NCBI GenBank assembly: GCA_021234155.1
Contig: JAJEKV010000085.1
Coordinates: 3,046,706 to 3,110,705 of the forward strand
Origin: Isoetes taiwanensis
Lineage: Eukaryota > Streptophyta > Lycopodiopsida > Isoetales > Isoetaceae
Reading direction: 5' to 3'
Length of the DNA: 64,000 bases
Of this stretch, positions 33,696 to 44,675 are shown one piece after another. Under the pieces are notes generated by a model. The model saw only the letters and a program-made list of their open reading frames with translations, had not been told where the DNA came from and ran no database searches. The translations under genes and the position numbers were made by a program. Each line of letters opens with the position of its first letter. The first letter of the stretch is position 1.

Positions 33696-35577
33696 TGTGA
33701 CGTTCCAGGTATTTATACGGTATACACATGCATACTATGACACGTGTACCAGTATTTAACTAGACTCCTAAGGGTCAATAGGGGGTAACCTGGGTTCACA
33801 TAAAAGGGATTTTATTAGCCATGCTAATAAAATTAGTGCGTAAATAACCTAATTATGCTAATTGGGTAAATAGAACCAACAGGGGAGTGCCCCCTGGTCC
33901 AAATCGATTGACCAAGTGGGACTTGCCAATTTGAGAGGAGAAATTGGGGTCCTACCCCATTTCTGCCCCAAAATCAATTGGGGAAGTGGAGAGGAGTAGC
34001 TGCTACCAGTTCTTGCCAACAGACCCGAAGAATGGAGACTTTCCGTGATAATGGCTCCAGCCAAGAGACTGGTTAGTCCCTAGATAGCTTGTACTTCTGC
34101 TAACACTTCTTTGAATAGATAGAATGGTTAAATTCTCTTTCATATATTATTATGATGATGATGGATACTTGGATGGTGTTTATATTCTTTCTTTTTGCTC
34201 CCTCCATTTATGGGGATTAAGGGAAGGGTAGAGACCTAAAAGCCTCTTAGAACTAGAGATGTTTTTAGCTAGACCTCTTAATACCCAATAATTGTGGCCT
34301 ATGCACAAGAGCCCACCTGGTTGTGGAGGCTATCGCGTGATTCAGCACTAGACAACGAGCACAATAGCGCGGCTATACGACTCCTACAATGTGCTAGGCT
34401 TATAGCCGGTCCTCGCGATGGGGCCGGGTATGGGTCCAACACCTCCTGGGTCACGGGAGCGTGCCGGCTCGATGGGTGCGCCTGGCGGTCCATGGATTTT
34501 GGGGGGTTCAAGTCGAGTACGGATGCGGGGGTTGCTAAGGAGGCACGCATTCTCTAGCACGCCCAGGGATCCATTATGTTCGGGGAGGGGACACTTCCTT
34601 GACCTGCCTCATCGAACCAGGGAGATGTAACCCGGAGTAGTCTCATAGGGTGATTCCATGAGATTGCCCTAGCCATCCATTGCCTTATGCCAACCAATGC
34701 CATGTTATACTTCCGTATGTTGATATCTTGAGGCCCTGACCGTCAGTTGATCCCAAGGAGTCTGAGCCCCGGTTAGTGCCCTCGTCATGGTGTAATGGTC
34801 ATGTTATGTTTTTGTGGCTGTATTTTCTTTTCGTTGATGATGATGGATGGGCCACTCTTCGTGATAGTATATTATTTCAGTATGATTGTTGTATGCTAAC
34901 ATATATGTACCCCGGGGGATTCACCTCTATTATAGGTATATATGCCATGTGCGTTCCTTAGGTTGCCAAAAAACCCATTGTATACGACAGTTCCATATGA
35001 AAAACCCTTTGTATACGACTACATTATATGTAAAAGAATGCAACCCATATCATATAATTACTTGCCCAAAACACTTTTACTTGACAACCCCTTCCATACA
35101 TATACGATAACTTTATTATTTTATATAATATATAATATACATTATCATAGTCATATCATATTATCACAGAATACCCAACAGTAGAAGCTCACCGGACCCT
35201 TACAGTATGAATACGAATCGAACACTAGCGCCACCACACTCCCTCTAGTATCCGTACGGCATTCAAACTATAAAAACCTTATATTTTTCTTAGGTATACG
35301 GTACCAAAGAGGCAATAAAAAAACCCATTTGGTGCACTCACATGTTTCATACCCCATAATCTAGGTGAACCCCCCGGGATATGTACGCTTCCGCTGTATA
35401 GGATTTCCATAGAGGGCATGGGACAAATGACACCTCCATGTTCCTCGCCCGGTCACTTGTCCATTTCAAGTGGTCCGAGTATGAAGGAGGGCCCTACCAT
35501 GGTGATGTAGTCGCCACAGGAGGGGAATTCCCGTATTTGTACGATGGGAGCATCGTATAGATTCTGGGAGCGTCATA
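33696..35577 (+). repeat. Chromovirus 5' LTR
   Basis: It begins TGTGACGTTCCAGG and ends GGGAGCGTCATA just before the primer site. It matches 50072-51428, with indels. It includes a 468-bp MITE (34911-35378) absent from the 3' copy, so the original LTR was about 1.4 kb. Confidence 0.88.
34911..35378. repeat. MITE inside the 5' LTR (8-bp TSD)
   Basis: Inverted ends CCCGGGGGATTCACC and GGTGAACCCCCCGGG are flanked by identical ATATGTAC (34903-34910 and 35379-35386). The 3' LTR at about 51229 reads CATGTATGTACGC with no insertion, a natural empty site. An 8-bp duplication fits a hAT-type transposase. The interior is non-coding. Confidence 0.88.
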
Positions 35578-35578
35578 G

Positions 35579-35590
35579 TGGTATCAGAGC
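35579..35590 (+). promoter_or_regulatory. tRNA-iMet primer binding site (chromovirus)
   Basis: TGGTATCAGAGC is complementary to the 3' end of initiator methionine tRNA and lies one base after the LTR end. Confidence 0.9.
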
Positions 35591-36240
35591 ATGATTTTGG
35601 TAGATCAAATCATTGCGCTGGCCATAGTCTAACTCGTTAGTTGGCGGGACTTTGTCTTAGATTAAAGTATCCCAATTATGTAGTTAGCATGCAGGTTGAC
35701 CCAGTTATGGGAGGACTAATCTAGTTGAGTAGGAGAGTGTTCTATAGTAGAGTGAGTAGGTTCAGATGGTGAAGTAAAGGGTTCATATGTTCCAAGTGCC
35801 ATAACTTTCTCCAGGTAGCTCGGATGGACGAGATTTCTACGCCAACGCGCCGGGCATAGTCAAATACCCTAGGGACTCGACACCCGGCATCGAAATGGCA
35901 GTTATGGGGCCCAAAAACGTACTCGGGCGCTGCTCTAATTTGGGCGTCTTAGAATCTTGAGAGGAGCACGTATAATTCAAGCAGCGCCCGACATATAAAA
36001 ACGTGTATTCCGCCGCCATATAATTTTTTTAGGAAAAAAAAGTTTTGACGAAAAAAATTTGAATTTAAAAATAAAAAGTGATGGCTCTTTTTTTTCCTTC
36101 TCTCTTTTGCTTGAGCGCCCCACCTCGCCCATCCGCCATAGCCGCCGGAGTAGAAGCTTCAAGCGCTCCGCCTCCGCCTTTGCCCTACGCCGTCGTCACC
36201 CATCAGCGCCTCCTCTCTCGCTTTTCTTCCTCCATTCCAA
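35591..36240 (+). other. Chromovirus untranslated leader
   Basis: Its first part (to about 35910) recurs at 51442-51754 next to the 3' LTR. No conserved coding sequence. Confidence 0.6.
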
Positions 36241-36246
36241 TGAATA

Positions 36247-36770
36247 TGGCACGCACTAAAGGTACCCTAAGTCCCAGCAACTTTAGTGTGGCCCAAATAT
36301 TTGCCCAACTTGGAGAGCACCTCGCTAGTGACCCGCATCGGGTGGAGCTACTTTTGACTGAGCTCGTGCAACGCTTCGTCGTCGGGCATAGGATTCCTTA
36401 TCCTATCTTCCATTCTCCAACAGCCTTACGCCTTGGTCAAACAGCCCGACCAAGTTTTGATGCTAGTCAGCGTGTGTGGAAGTTACGGAGGAAGAAGCCG
36501 TCTGGAGGGAAGATGCCAGAATCCGAGAACTTGCCCATGGGGATGACACCCGGGAGATGGAGAGGGGAGACTCAAAAGTCCTTGGACTTGAATATGTTTA
36601 TCTGGGTGATGGAAGAGCCATCATAGTCGGAGACCCATTCGGCCTTCCTCCCTACCAGTATGATGAGACCACCCAAAGTTTTGCTTGGGATGAGGTCCCG
36701 TCCTATCTTAACGTAGACCACCTGATAGCAATCCAGCTGGACATGCAAGCCCGGCCAGACCGCTATTGAT
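36247..36770 (+). pseudogene. Chromovirus-borne accessory frame 1, unidentified
   Basis: A plus-strand frame starts MARTKGTLSPSNFSVAQIF at 36247, shifts near 36475, and continues (EEEAVWREDARIRELAHGDD ... GDGRAIIVGDPFGLPPYQY ... DMQARPDRY) to a stop at 36767. About 170 codons in all. I recognise no family. The first five residues equal those of histone H3, and an H3 fold lies 1.1 kb downstream, but the rest does not look like H3. It is between leader and gag, where chromoviruses normally carry nothing. Confidence 0.5.
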
Positions 36771-37529
36771 ATGGAGCAAGCACGGGGGAGTGGTCCACGG
36801 CGAGTGGGTTATTGGAATTATGGCAAATACTATGTAAATATTATTCCTAAGGTCACCTAATAATATAAAGGGGCATAGGATAACATAGCATTTGGGTGTG
36901 AAGAACCATTGATATTTATGGAAGGGATCGAGGCATTATCATTGGGATGATTATTGGTTGAGAAAAAAATCATAGATAATGTCCCATATGATAAGTCATA
37001 TAATTTAATTAAAGGCAAGGAGATATTTTGATATAAAAGGCAACTGCCTGCAAAAAAAAGGCTAAAGTCGCAGAGAGATCTATAAATAGAACCTAAACTT
37101 CAGTTGTACATATCTCCGCAACCAGAGCTCCGATTGAGGCAATCTTTAGATCGTTAGAACCGTCTTGGAGTCTAGTTTCCGAATTGGGGTAGCATATATC
37201 ATAGTTCATTTGTATGAGGGAGTATGGCTGAAAACGTGATAGGGGGTCACAAATTACTGCTACAACGACTTTACAGATTTGCAATTACTTTCTGACCTGT
37301 GGCTACTTGGAGTAGTGAGACTAGCCTGGAGGGCCAATAAGCCAGATGCCAGAGCTTTTTGTTTGCTATAGTACTTGTGTTTTGCCATAATCCAGTGGAT
37401 CCGGTTGGGTGGTTAATGGTGCTGCCATATCACTTGTGCATGAATAAAGTTTCTTTACCCCAGTGTTCTATTATTTCATTATGGTTCTATGATTCTGTGT
37501 TGTTACAACTTCCCAAATATACATAAATC

Positions 37530-37860
37530 GTATCAGCTATCACGCAGAACTGCTGCGAAGGATTACGGCCCGACGCCTCGCTGAGGTGGAGGCGAACATG
37601 GCTGCAGCCCGTGTAGCACAAGAAGAGGCCGATAGGGCCGAGCAACAACGGCAAGCGGAGGAGCTTGCCAAGCAGAGTCAGGACCTGCAGCATCAGCAAC
37701 CAAACCCAGATCAGGATAACCAGTGCGGTCCTGACCAGATAGAGACCCCTACAGTTAAGAGACGTCGGAAATCCACCGCCCATAAGTCGAGGAGCGCGTT
37801 AAGGAAAAGCTCAAGACTGTTGGGGGTATTGGGAATGCCCGCCGACAAGACCGAGTGGAT
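37530..37860 (+). pseudogene. Coiled-coil and basic segment upstream of H3 relic
   Basis: The frame through 37586-37882 encodes an Ala/Glu/Gln/Arg-rich helix (RRLAEVEANMAAARVAQEEA) then a basic patch (KRRRKSTAHKSRSALRKSS). It runs into the H3-like frame one base out of register. An acceptor-like ATCGTATCAG precedes it. It may be an exon of frame 1, separated by an intron of about 0.75 kb, or a chance juxtaposition. Confidence 0.5.
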
Positions 37861-38190
37861 GCAGCCCGACCTCACCCAGTAACAGGGGGCAAGACCTTGC
37901 CCAAGAAGCCGACGCAGACCCAGAGAGCGGCGCCCCCAAAGAAACGGCATTGGTTTAGACCGGGCACCGTGGCCTTAAGGGAAATTCGCAAGTACTAGAA
38001 GAACACAGAGCTGCCGGCGCTTGGCCTGTGCTTCCAGACTTTCACCATCCTTGCGTTGCAAGAGGCTGCTAAGGCTTACTTGATAGCCCTTTTTGGGGAT
38101 GCCAATCTTTGTGCCATCCATGCCAAAAGGGTTACTATCATGACGAAGGATTTGGATCTCGCCCGAAGAATCCGGGGAGACCATAACTAG
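37861..38190 (+). pseudogene. Histone H3-derived relic inside chromovirus
   Basis: A single frame carries a tail remnant TGGK (37882-37893), then FRPGTVALREIRKY (37954-37995), [33 protein letters not shown] (38104-38142) and [10 protein letters not shown], ending in TAG at 38188. These are diagnostic H3 blocks (alpha-N, alpha-2, loop 2, alpha-3/C-terminus) in the right order. A TAG interrupts at 37996, and most of alpha-1 plus loop 1 (about 20 residues) is missing. The ARRIRG end is like canonical/replacement H3 and unlike typical CENH3 ends, though the tail is unusual. Same strand as the element. It is either a captured host gene or an H3 retrocopy inserted in the element. The H3 origin is near certain; any function is not supported. 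Confidence 0.88.
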
Positions 38191-38410
38191 CTTGTTCTTC
38201 AAGCATTTTCTGTTGTATCGATTTTGTATATATAAATATAATCAAATTTCGCCTATCCAAGCTTTGTCTGGAGGGAAAAAAATTAAAACTAATTAACTAC
38301 TGATGCTGACGTCATCATATAAAAGATAAAAGTGTACTTAATGACCTTTAGGGTTTCATTCTTTCTCTTGCTTCTCTTGTTTCGTCTTCCTCCTCCATGA
38401 CTTGCAGCTC
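38191..38410 (+). other. non-coding link between H3 relic and accessory frame 2
   Basis: Short AT-rich stretch including an A-rich run at 38276-38288. It could be the 3' flank of the H3 relic. Confidence 0.4.
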
Positions 38411-38412
38411 CA

Positions 38413-40260
38413 ATGACGACCCCAATACTGCTCCAATGGTACCAAGATGGAGAGCACTGGGATTCTCAAGTCCCCTTTGACCTTCTACAACCTTTTCTCC
38501 TCCAGAAGATGGACCTCATCACCAACATGCAGGCCCACCCTGATTATGCAGGCTTCCTTGAGTTTTATACTCAAGAGATGCTTCCTCTCTGCATCCCTCT
38601 AGGGGATCTGCCCCAGCTCTACTTAGAAAGAACTATAGTAAGGGAGATGTTGGGAGGTGATACACATGCTTACGGCGTTCTCAAGAGCAAGCTCAGATGG
38701 GGCCGAAATCCGCCAGTAGTGACACATGAGGGCCAGCAATATCTTGAAGTGACCTTTGCGCTGGCCATCCTCATGGATCAGTGCGTGGAGGATGAAACTT
38801 TGCCAGCAGAAAAGGGCAAAGCACCCGAGTTCTCTGATGAGGAAAACGACGAGTACATCTGAGAGGATGACTTTGTCCGGTGGAAGCAACTAGCAGAATA
38901 GATGCCTCCACACCGAGACCAGGGGGCACGATTGACTGGTTTGGACGCCCTCCCAGTTATCTATCATCAGGGGCAGGACTACCTCCTATTGGAGGATATT
39001 ATGTGGACATACCATGTAGTGGCTGGCTTGAGGGCCAGAACGAAAGTGCAAGTGCTTTATAAGCTCGCTGAGTATTTTATGGATGGCTTCGTCGACTTTA
39101 CGTCGGTTGAGCTCCCTACGAGGTACAACAACTACGCCAATTTCAACAGGAAACTATTGAGCCAGCTGACACACTTCTTCGACTAAGAGATCTTATGCTC
39201 CAGGACCCTCCATCTCAGCCTCCTCAAGAAGCTTTCACCTCACGTCCCGAATATTAATATGGTTGATATTCCTGCGGAGTCTGATGAAGAAGGGGAGGAT
39301 CTCTACAATAACCCGGATCATCTGAGGGAAGAAAAGCAGGAACTTGAGGAAGGGGTCACTATAGACCTCGACAAGAAAGTGGCTACCTCGGTCGCACCAC
39401 AGGTTAAAGCGTTGGGGAACCACCTCACACGCTTCTTCCTATCCGCTTTCCGGCAGGGACATGTCCTTTTTGTGGCACGAGACCTAGCCCCAGGGGCCCA
39501 TCGTGGTGGAACCTCCGTGCATTGTCCACCCTGGCAGGCCATAAGAAGCTCCCCTATCGCACCTTCACCTACGTACTCGTGCGCCAGGACTTTGCTCTCA
39601 CTGCCTTGGGACAAGACATAGCACCGTGGATGAGCATGAAGCTCCTTGTGGCTGCCCTTTGGCCACTGCTTACCTACCAGAGATTGCTTCTCTTGCCGCC
39701 ACCATCGTCGACCCGAGGGTTACTCTGCTACGTCATCGGCAGCCTCCACCGCCTCCTACACCGATGGATCAAGACGCAGGACCTAGTTTTCCTGAATATA
39801 GATTGGTGGAATTATAGAGTATGGCCTCTGGCCATTACAATATATGTACTATTGTATCGGTAGTTTTATGTCCTTTAAATACAAAATTTGTTCTTCCTGT
39901 ATTACTTGTCTCTCTTCTTGAGAAATTCTAAGTATAAGGAATGACTTATGGATTGTACATCTATTGTCGGGTTTGTTGCAGAACCAGAAGTATCGTATTG
40001 CCCCAAAAAAGGGTGGGAAATTGTCACACTCCTTCGTGACAAAGCTCTCCAAAACTTGCAACACGTCCTGCAATGAAGTTGGTACTATAGGGAATTCACC
40101 AACGAAAAAGCATTCATGGATGCGGATGTGCGTGACTTCTTTAATCTATTGGTGATAAACCCGACTCTTGAGTATCAGGATCTTATCATCAAGCCTTGGG
40201 CCAAATATAAATTAGCGCATGCAGTGAGGGAGAGTATCTGTTATATGATCCTTCATCCCT
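38413..40260 (+). pseudogene. Chromovirus-borne accessory frame 2, unidentified
   Basis: A long frame-broken coding-like tract. 38413-38862 is open for 149 codons (MTTPILLQWYQDGEHWDSQV ... FSDEENDEYI), then continues past single stops at 38902-39186 (DALPVIYHQGQDYLLLEDIM) and 39259-39480 (acidic, then FRQGHVLFVARDLAPGAHRG), then shifted frames to 39817. Another piece lies at about 40080-40260 (AFMDADVRDFFNLLVINPTL). Codon texture and repeated re-opening after stops suggest a decayed real gene of several hundred codons. I do not recognise the family: no zinc knuckle, RT or nuclease motif. It precedes gag. Confidence 0.5.
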
Positions 40261-40449
40261 TTACGACACCATAGACCAACCTTTTTGTTAAAACATCTTG
40301 TATAAATAAATTTTCATCTTTGTTATTTGTGTGGGCATTATGCCAAATGTAACCTACATCCATCTTAATATCAAGCAATTTTCTATCAACGAGTTTATAG
40401 TAGTCACGTGAAATCTTCTGCTTAATTCCATTTTGTTTATATTTTAGAC

Positions 40450-41640
40450 GGTGCATGTTTCCCCCCCCCGTGGGTTGTCGTCTTACTCCAGAACAGGACC
40501 TCACCCTTATGAAGTGACAGCTTACTGAGCTCCAGGCATATGTATTGCATACCAATCCACCGCTGGCATCGCAGGAGGATGGGCCCTATTTTACCAGACC
40601 AGCACCCACCACCACCGGTACCAGTACCTGCTCTAGTTACATCTGCCCATTCAAAGCGTGCACGGAGCACCTCATCCTCGGACAAAAACTGTGGACTCTG
40701 CCATCACTAGCATTTGGAAAAACCGCAAGTTGGCACAGTTTTCATGCAAAACCAGGTCCGGAGTGGATGCTGAATCTTGGTTAGACGAAATGCATGAGTT
40801 TGGGAAAGCCTATGGCATGACATAGAAGGATATCAGCAAGGTGGCCACCACAAACCTTACAGAGTCTGCCTGTATTTGTTGGAAAGGATACGCCCGCTCC
40901 CATGGACTGACGAGGGGTAGGTGCAGATATAAGGTTTTTGCTAAAGCCGTTAAGACTCATTATGTCTCTAGAGCTCATCGTTGCCAGCAGATTCAGACTT
41001 TTTACCGCTTGGAGCAGAAAAACATGACCGTCCAAGCATATACGGATGAGTTCATGAGGCTGCGCTTGTATGTCCTGGGATAAATGAGCGTAGGGCAGTC
41101 GAGGGATACATCGAAGGGTTAGCCCCTACCTTAAGGAAGATGGTTCGAGCAATAAACCCTAAAATAGTAGCAGAAGCAGAGGCTAAGGCTCTTAGCATCG
41201 AGGAGGACACCAGCTCAGAATAGGGGTTATACACCATACAAGGGATGTTCACCCAGTCCTGGACCGCCCTCCTCCACTGGGTATCAGAAGCAGGACAAGA
41301 AAGTTTCCTTCGCCGTCCCGGATAAGCCTGCTAGTACCACAGGAACTGTCCCAGATATTCTTCAAGCAATACCAAAGGAGGCTCGTGAACAGTTGCGAAG
41401 GGACAAAGCATGTTATCGATGTTTCCGTCCGGGACATCGTATGCAAGAATGCCCGTATGTTACCCAAGCCACCCAAGCTGCTCTTGCCGAGGTGAATTGG
41501 GAAGCTTGTGAACTAGACAGCGTTGCTGGCGACGAGGAGCCAGATTATATCCAAGGCGAGTCTCATATTTATGCTGCTATTGAGACCGGACAAGCGGACA
41601 ATCAGCCTTCTGTCATATCCATCGTGGGACAAGTAGATTG
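40450..41640 (+). pseudogene. Chromovirus gag (capsid and zinc knuckle)
   Basis: Frame-broken capsid region with the retrotransposon gag signature (FYRLEQKNMTVQAYTDEFMR at about 41000-41060), followed by a CX2CX4HX4C zinc knuckle at 41411-41452 (CYRCFRPGHRMQEC). Gag would form the particle and bind element RNA. Several stops; inactive. Confidence 0.85.
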
Positions 41641-42000
41641 TAAACCTTTGTCATCCTCATGGATACGGGTAGTACACACAACTTTGTAAACCTTTGTCAT
41701 CCTCATGGATACGGGTATTACACACAACTTTGCCTCAAGCTGCTCTTGCCGAGGTGAATTGGGAAGCTTGTGAACTAGACAACGTTGCTGACGACGAGGA
41801 GCCAGATTATATTCAAGGTGAGTCTCATATTTATGCTGCTATTGAGACCGGACAAGCAGACAATCAGCCTTTTGTCATATCCATCGTGGGCCAAGTAGAT
41901 TGTAAAACTTTGTCATCCTCATGGATACGGGTAGTATACACACCTTTGTAAACCTTTGTCATCCTCATGGATACAGGTAGTACACACAACTTTGCCTCCT
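41474..42000 (+). repeat. 260-bp tandem duplication across gag-protease
   Basis: The block starting CCAAGCTGCTCTTGCCGAGG (about 41474) recurs at about 41734. The 3' part, with the protease active site CATGGATACGGGTAGTACAC, is present about four times (41658, 41704, 41919, 41965) with small changes. This is local tandem expansion in the retroelement. Confidence 0.88.
41647..41690 (+). pseudogene. Chromovirus aspartic protease active site
   Basis: FVILMDTGSTHNF is the DTG catalytic loop of the retrotransposon protease. The protease body is interrupted by the duplication and the copia insertion, and resumes at 47251. Confidence 0.85.
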
Positions 42001-42021
42001 CTAGAATGGCAGAAGCTTTGC

Positions 42022-42147
42022 AGCTTACTCCCTTAAAGTCAAAGTTACGTCCAGTCACATGTTAACGGAATGGATTTCGGTATTAGCTTACTCCCTTAAA
42101 GTCAAAGTTACGTCCAGTCACATGTTAACGGAATGGATTTCGGTATT
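42022..42147 (+). repeat. 62-63-bp tandem repeat at copia insertion junction
   Basis: The unit AGCTTACTCCCTTAAAGTCA ... ATGGATTTCGGTATT occurs twice (42022-42084, 42085-42147). Each unit contains chromovirus flank, the TCACA target site and the first bases of the copia LTR, so the duplication came after the insertion. Confidence 0.9.
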
Positions 42148-42520
42148 TATCCGCTGCCTTCAAATCCAACGCACACCTTCGCCACGTCATTCCCTAAGTC
42201 ACATAGGCTTGTCCACCTCATTGATCCATGACCAATAGTCATACCTTTTCCATAAGCCATGTCCTTTCCCAATAGACATGCCCTCATGACCTTTCATATG
42301 CCCTTTCACCTGCTTACATAAACTGTCCTATTTTCCATATTCAAACACATTCAACTCAAGCATTGCACAATTACGGGGGAGCCCTTCCAGTCTGTAACTG
42401 TCTCAAGACAGATATGTATTTTCATATTCATACATGTATATATGATTCCATAATCTATTCAATTATGTATGAATATATAAGGTTCTTGTTTTTCTGCCAT
42501 ATGCATCATATTTAATTTCA
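42123..42520 (+). repeat. Copia 5' LTR
   Basis: Begins TGTTAACGGAATGG and ends ATATTTAATTTCA. It includes a likely promoter-proximal TATA-like TGAATATATAAGG near 42470. Confidence 0.95.
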
Positions 42521-42532
42521 TGGTATCAGAGC
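42521..42532 (+). promoter_or_regulatory. tRNA-iMet primer binding site (copia)
   Basis: TGGTATCAGAGC directly follows the 5' LTR. Confidence 0.93.
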
Positions 42533-42772
42533 TTGGTTTCTCATGATCCAAGCAATGGCCAAGAAATCAAGAATCCAGCGTGCTATTTCTCGCATCAATA
42601 AGCAAATCGCACGACGTAAAGAATCAAACGGAAGGCAATATTCAAAGTAAATCAGAGATTAGCAGCACGAAGAAATGGCGTTTACCGCAGGAGAAGCACA
42701 TTTTTGAGGCTGACAGAAATTCTCTGAATTTTTTTACCCCCCTGATTGATTTTTTATAATCAAATCATAATT

Positions 42773-43640
42773 ATGGCTGCTACTTTAACCGAGACACATC
42801 GTCTCATAGAGAGATTTGACAGCGTCGGTTTCCATAACTGGAAACTTAAAATGAAGATGCTACTTCTAGAAAAAGATTTATGGAGGATGGTTGATGGTTC
42901 TGAAGCGCGACCAACTGCCCAAGAAGAGAAGGCCAAATGGGAGGCCCGAGATGGTAGAACACTCGCTGCTATCATACTCAATCTGAAGGACAATGTGGTG
43001 ACTCATGTCAGCAGCGCCAAAACGTCCAAGAAGCTTGGGAACATCTAGTTGGTATGTATGAACCTCAAGATGCATGCACCAAACTTTTTCTAAGAAAATG
43101 ATTTTATAAATCTCTCCAAATGGTGGAAAATCAAAGCATGGCCGAATTCATCAATGAATTCAAGACACTTTTGGAGCAACTCACCGCAGTTGGCTCTCCA
43201 ATTCAAGATTCTGATGCAGTGATGACCCTTCTAGGAAGTTTGCCTCCTTCCTATGATACTTTTATACAATCTATAGGCGCTCAAGCAATGGGAGGCGCCA
43301 GATCAGCCGCAGCCGTCTCTAATATCATATCACTGCAATCCACCATAGCCATGATTCTTCAAGAAGAAACTAGAAGAAAGTCATTGAACACTTCTAGTGA
43401 TGGGGTTGTTGCTTTATACTCAAGCAACAAGCGGTCAAACTCTGGAGGCAAGCCCAAGTTTCGACCCAATTCACGATCCAGTTCGTCCTTCAATCATCAA
43501 TCCTTCAACAAGGATGATGCAAGCAAAGGATTCAACAAAAAGCTCATGAATCGCAAATTAACATGCAGTTATTGTGGAAAACCAAACCATTACGCCAAAG
43601 ATTGTTACACTCGACTTGCAAAAGAGCGTAACAAGGCAAA
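42773..43640 (+). pseudogene. Copia gag
   Basis: It starts at ATG 42773 (MAATLTETHRLIERFDSVGF, with NWKLKMKMLL typical of copia gag). A frameshift near 43020 and a stop near 43100 break it. The frame from 43120 carries the capsid end (SLPPSYDTFIQSI) and a zinc knuckle CX2CX4HX4C at 43564-43605 (CSYCGKPNHYAKDC). It would package element RNA. Confidence 0.92.
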
Positions 43641-43920
43641 CGTGATCATCAATGATCATCAAGAAAGGTTATGTGTCTCACAAGTTTCATGTTCTTCTGT
43701 GACTAACCATTCTAGTGGTTGGTTTTTAGATTCAGCATGTACTGCTCATATGACTCCACAACGTGATTCATTTATCACATATCAAAAGATGCCACATGGG
43801 CAGACTGTTCTCTTAGGAGATGATAGTCCCCTCAGTATCGAAGGACAAGGCAAAGTTGCAGTGCAAATGCCCGATGGATCGATCAAACAATACATGATGT
43901 ATTACATGTACTCCGCTTGA
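43641..43920 (+). pseudogene. Copia protease
   Basis: WFLDSACTAHMTPQRDSF is the aspartic protease active-site region (DSA in place of the commoner DSG), followed by ILLGDDSPLSIEGQGKV-like beta structure (43815-43870). It is in frame with the gag zinc knuckle. The frame ends at 43918 and pol continues one frame over at 43917. Confidence 0.88.
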
Positions 43921-44640
43921 CCAAGAACTTGCTCTCAGTTAGCAAGATTTATGATGTTGGCTTAAAAGTCCAATTTGGCATCAATGAGTGCCAACTTCAA
44001 GATTCTCATGGACGCAAACTTGCTCAAGGCGTACGGGAAGGAAGTCTCTATAGATTCCCACTTTCTAATGTGCCTCAACACTCTGTCAATGCAGTGACCA
44101 CTACTCCCAATGATGTTTATCAATGGCACTTACGATTGGGACATGCTGGACTGCATGCCTTGCAGCAACTCCACTCCAAGAAGATGGTTCGAGATTTCAA
44201 TATTCAGCCAAATACAAGTTTGCCACTATGTGAAGCATGTTTAATTGGCAAGCATCATCGGTTACCTTTTCCCAAGGTCAGTCATTCCAGAGCCGAGCAT
44301 CCACTTGACTTGGTACACACTGACATTGGTGAGTCCGAAATACTTTCTGATAATGGCTGTAAATATTTCATCATATTTATTGATGATTATTCTAGATACA
44401 CCACTGTGTATTTTCTTAAATAGAAATCTGCAGCTTTAGAAGCTTTTAAAGAATACAAAGCTCTAGCTGAGAACCAACTTAGAAGAGCCATCAAATGTCT
44501 CAGATCTGATAATGGTGGTGAATATATCTCCAAAGCATTCACAAGTTTCTGTGCACAACATGGAATTAATAGAAATCTAAAAGTGTTTGGTTGTATTGGA
44601 TATGTGCATGTACCTAAACAAAAATGAAGAAAATGGGAGG
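43917..44640 (+). pseudogene. Copia integrase with internal deletion
   Basis: The HHCC zinc domain is visible (HLRLGHAGLHALQQLH ... CEACLIGKHH). The catalytic core shows the first Asp (LVHTDIGE) and the second (RSDNGGEY). Right after HGINRN (about 44576) the frame jumps to the distal LKVFGC block. Some 70-80 residues that normally carry the catalytic Glu and following helices are gone. It cannot integrate DNA. A TAG at 44421 also interrupts it. Confidence 0.9.
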
Positions 44641-44675
44641 ACCATAGTATCAAGTGTATCTTTGTTGGCTACAGT

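Noticed and set aside
34294-34630. Protein gene in the chromovirus LTR (also 50476-50882)
   Set aside because: The frames are in LTR sequence, present in both LTRs with different breaks; no domain.
36247-36267. MARTKGT as the authentic histone H3 N-terminus
   Set aside because: Only the first few residues match; the next 150 residues are unlike H3, so I treat it as possible coincidence.
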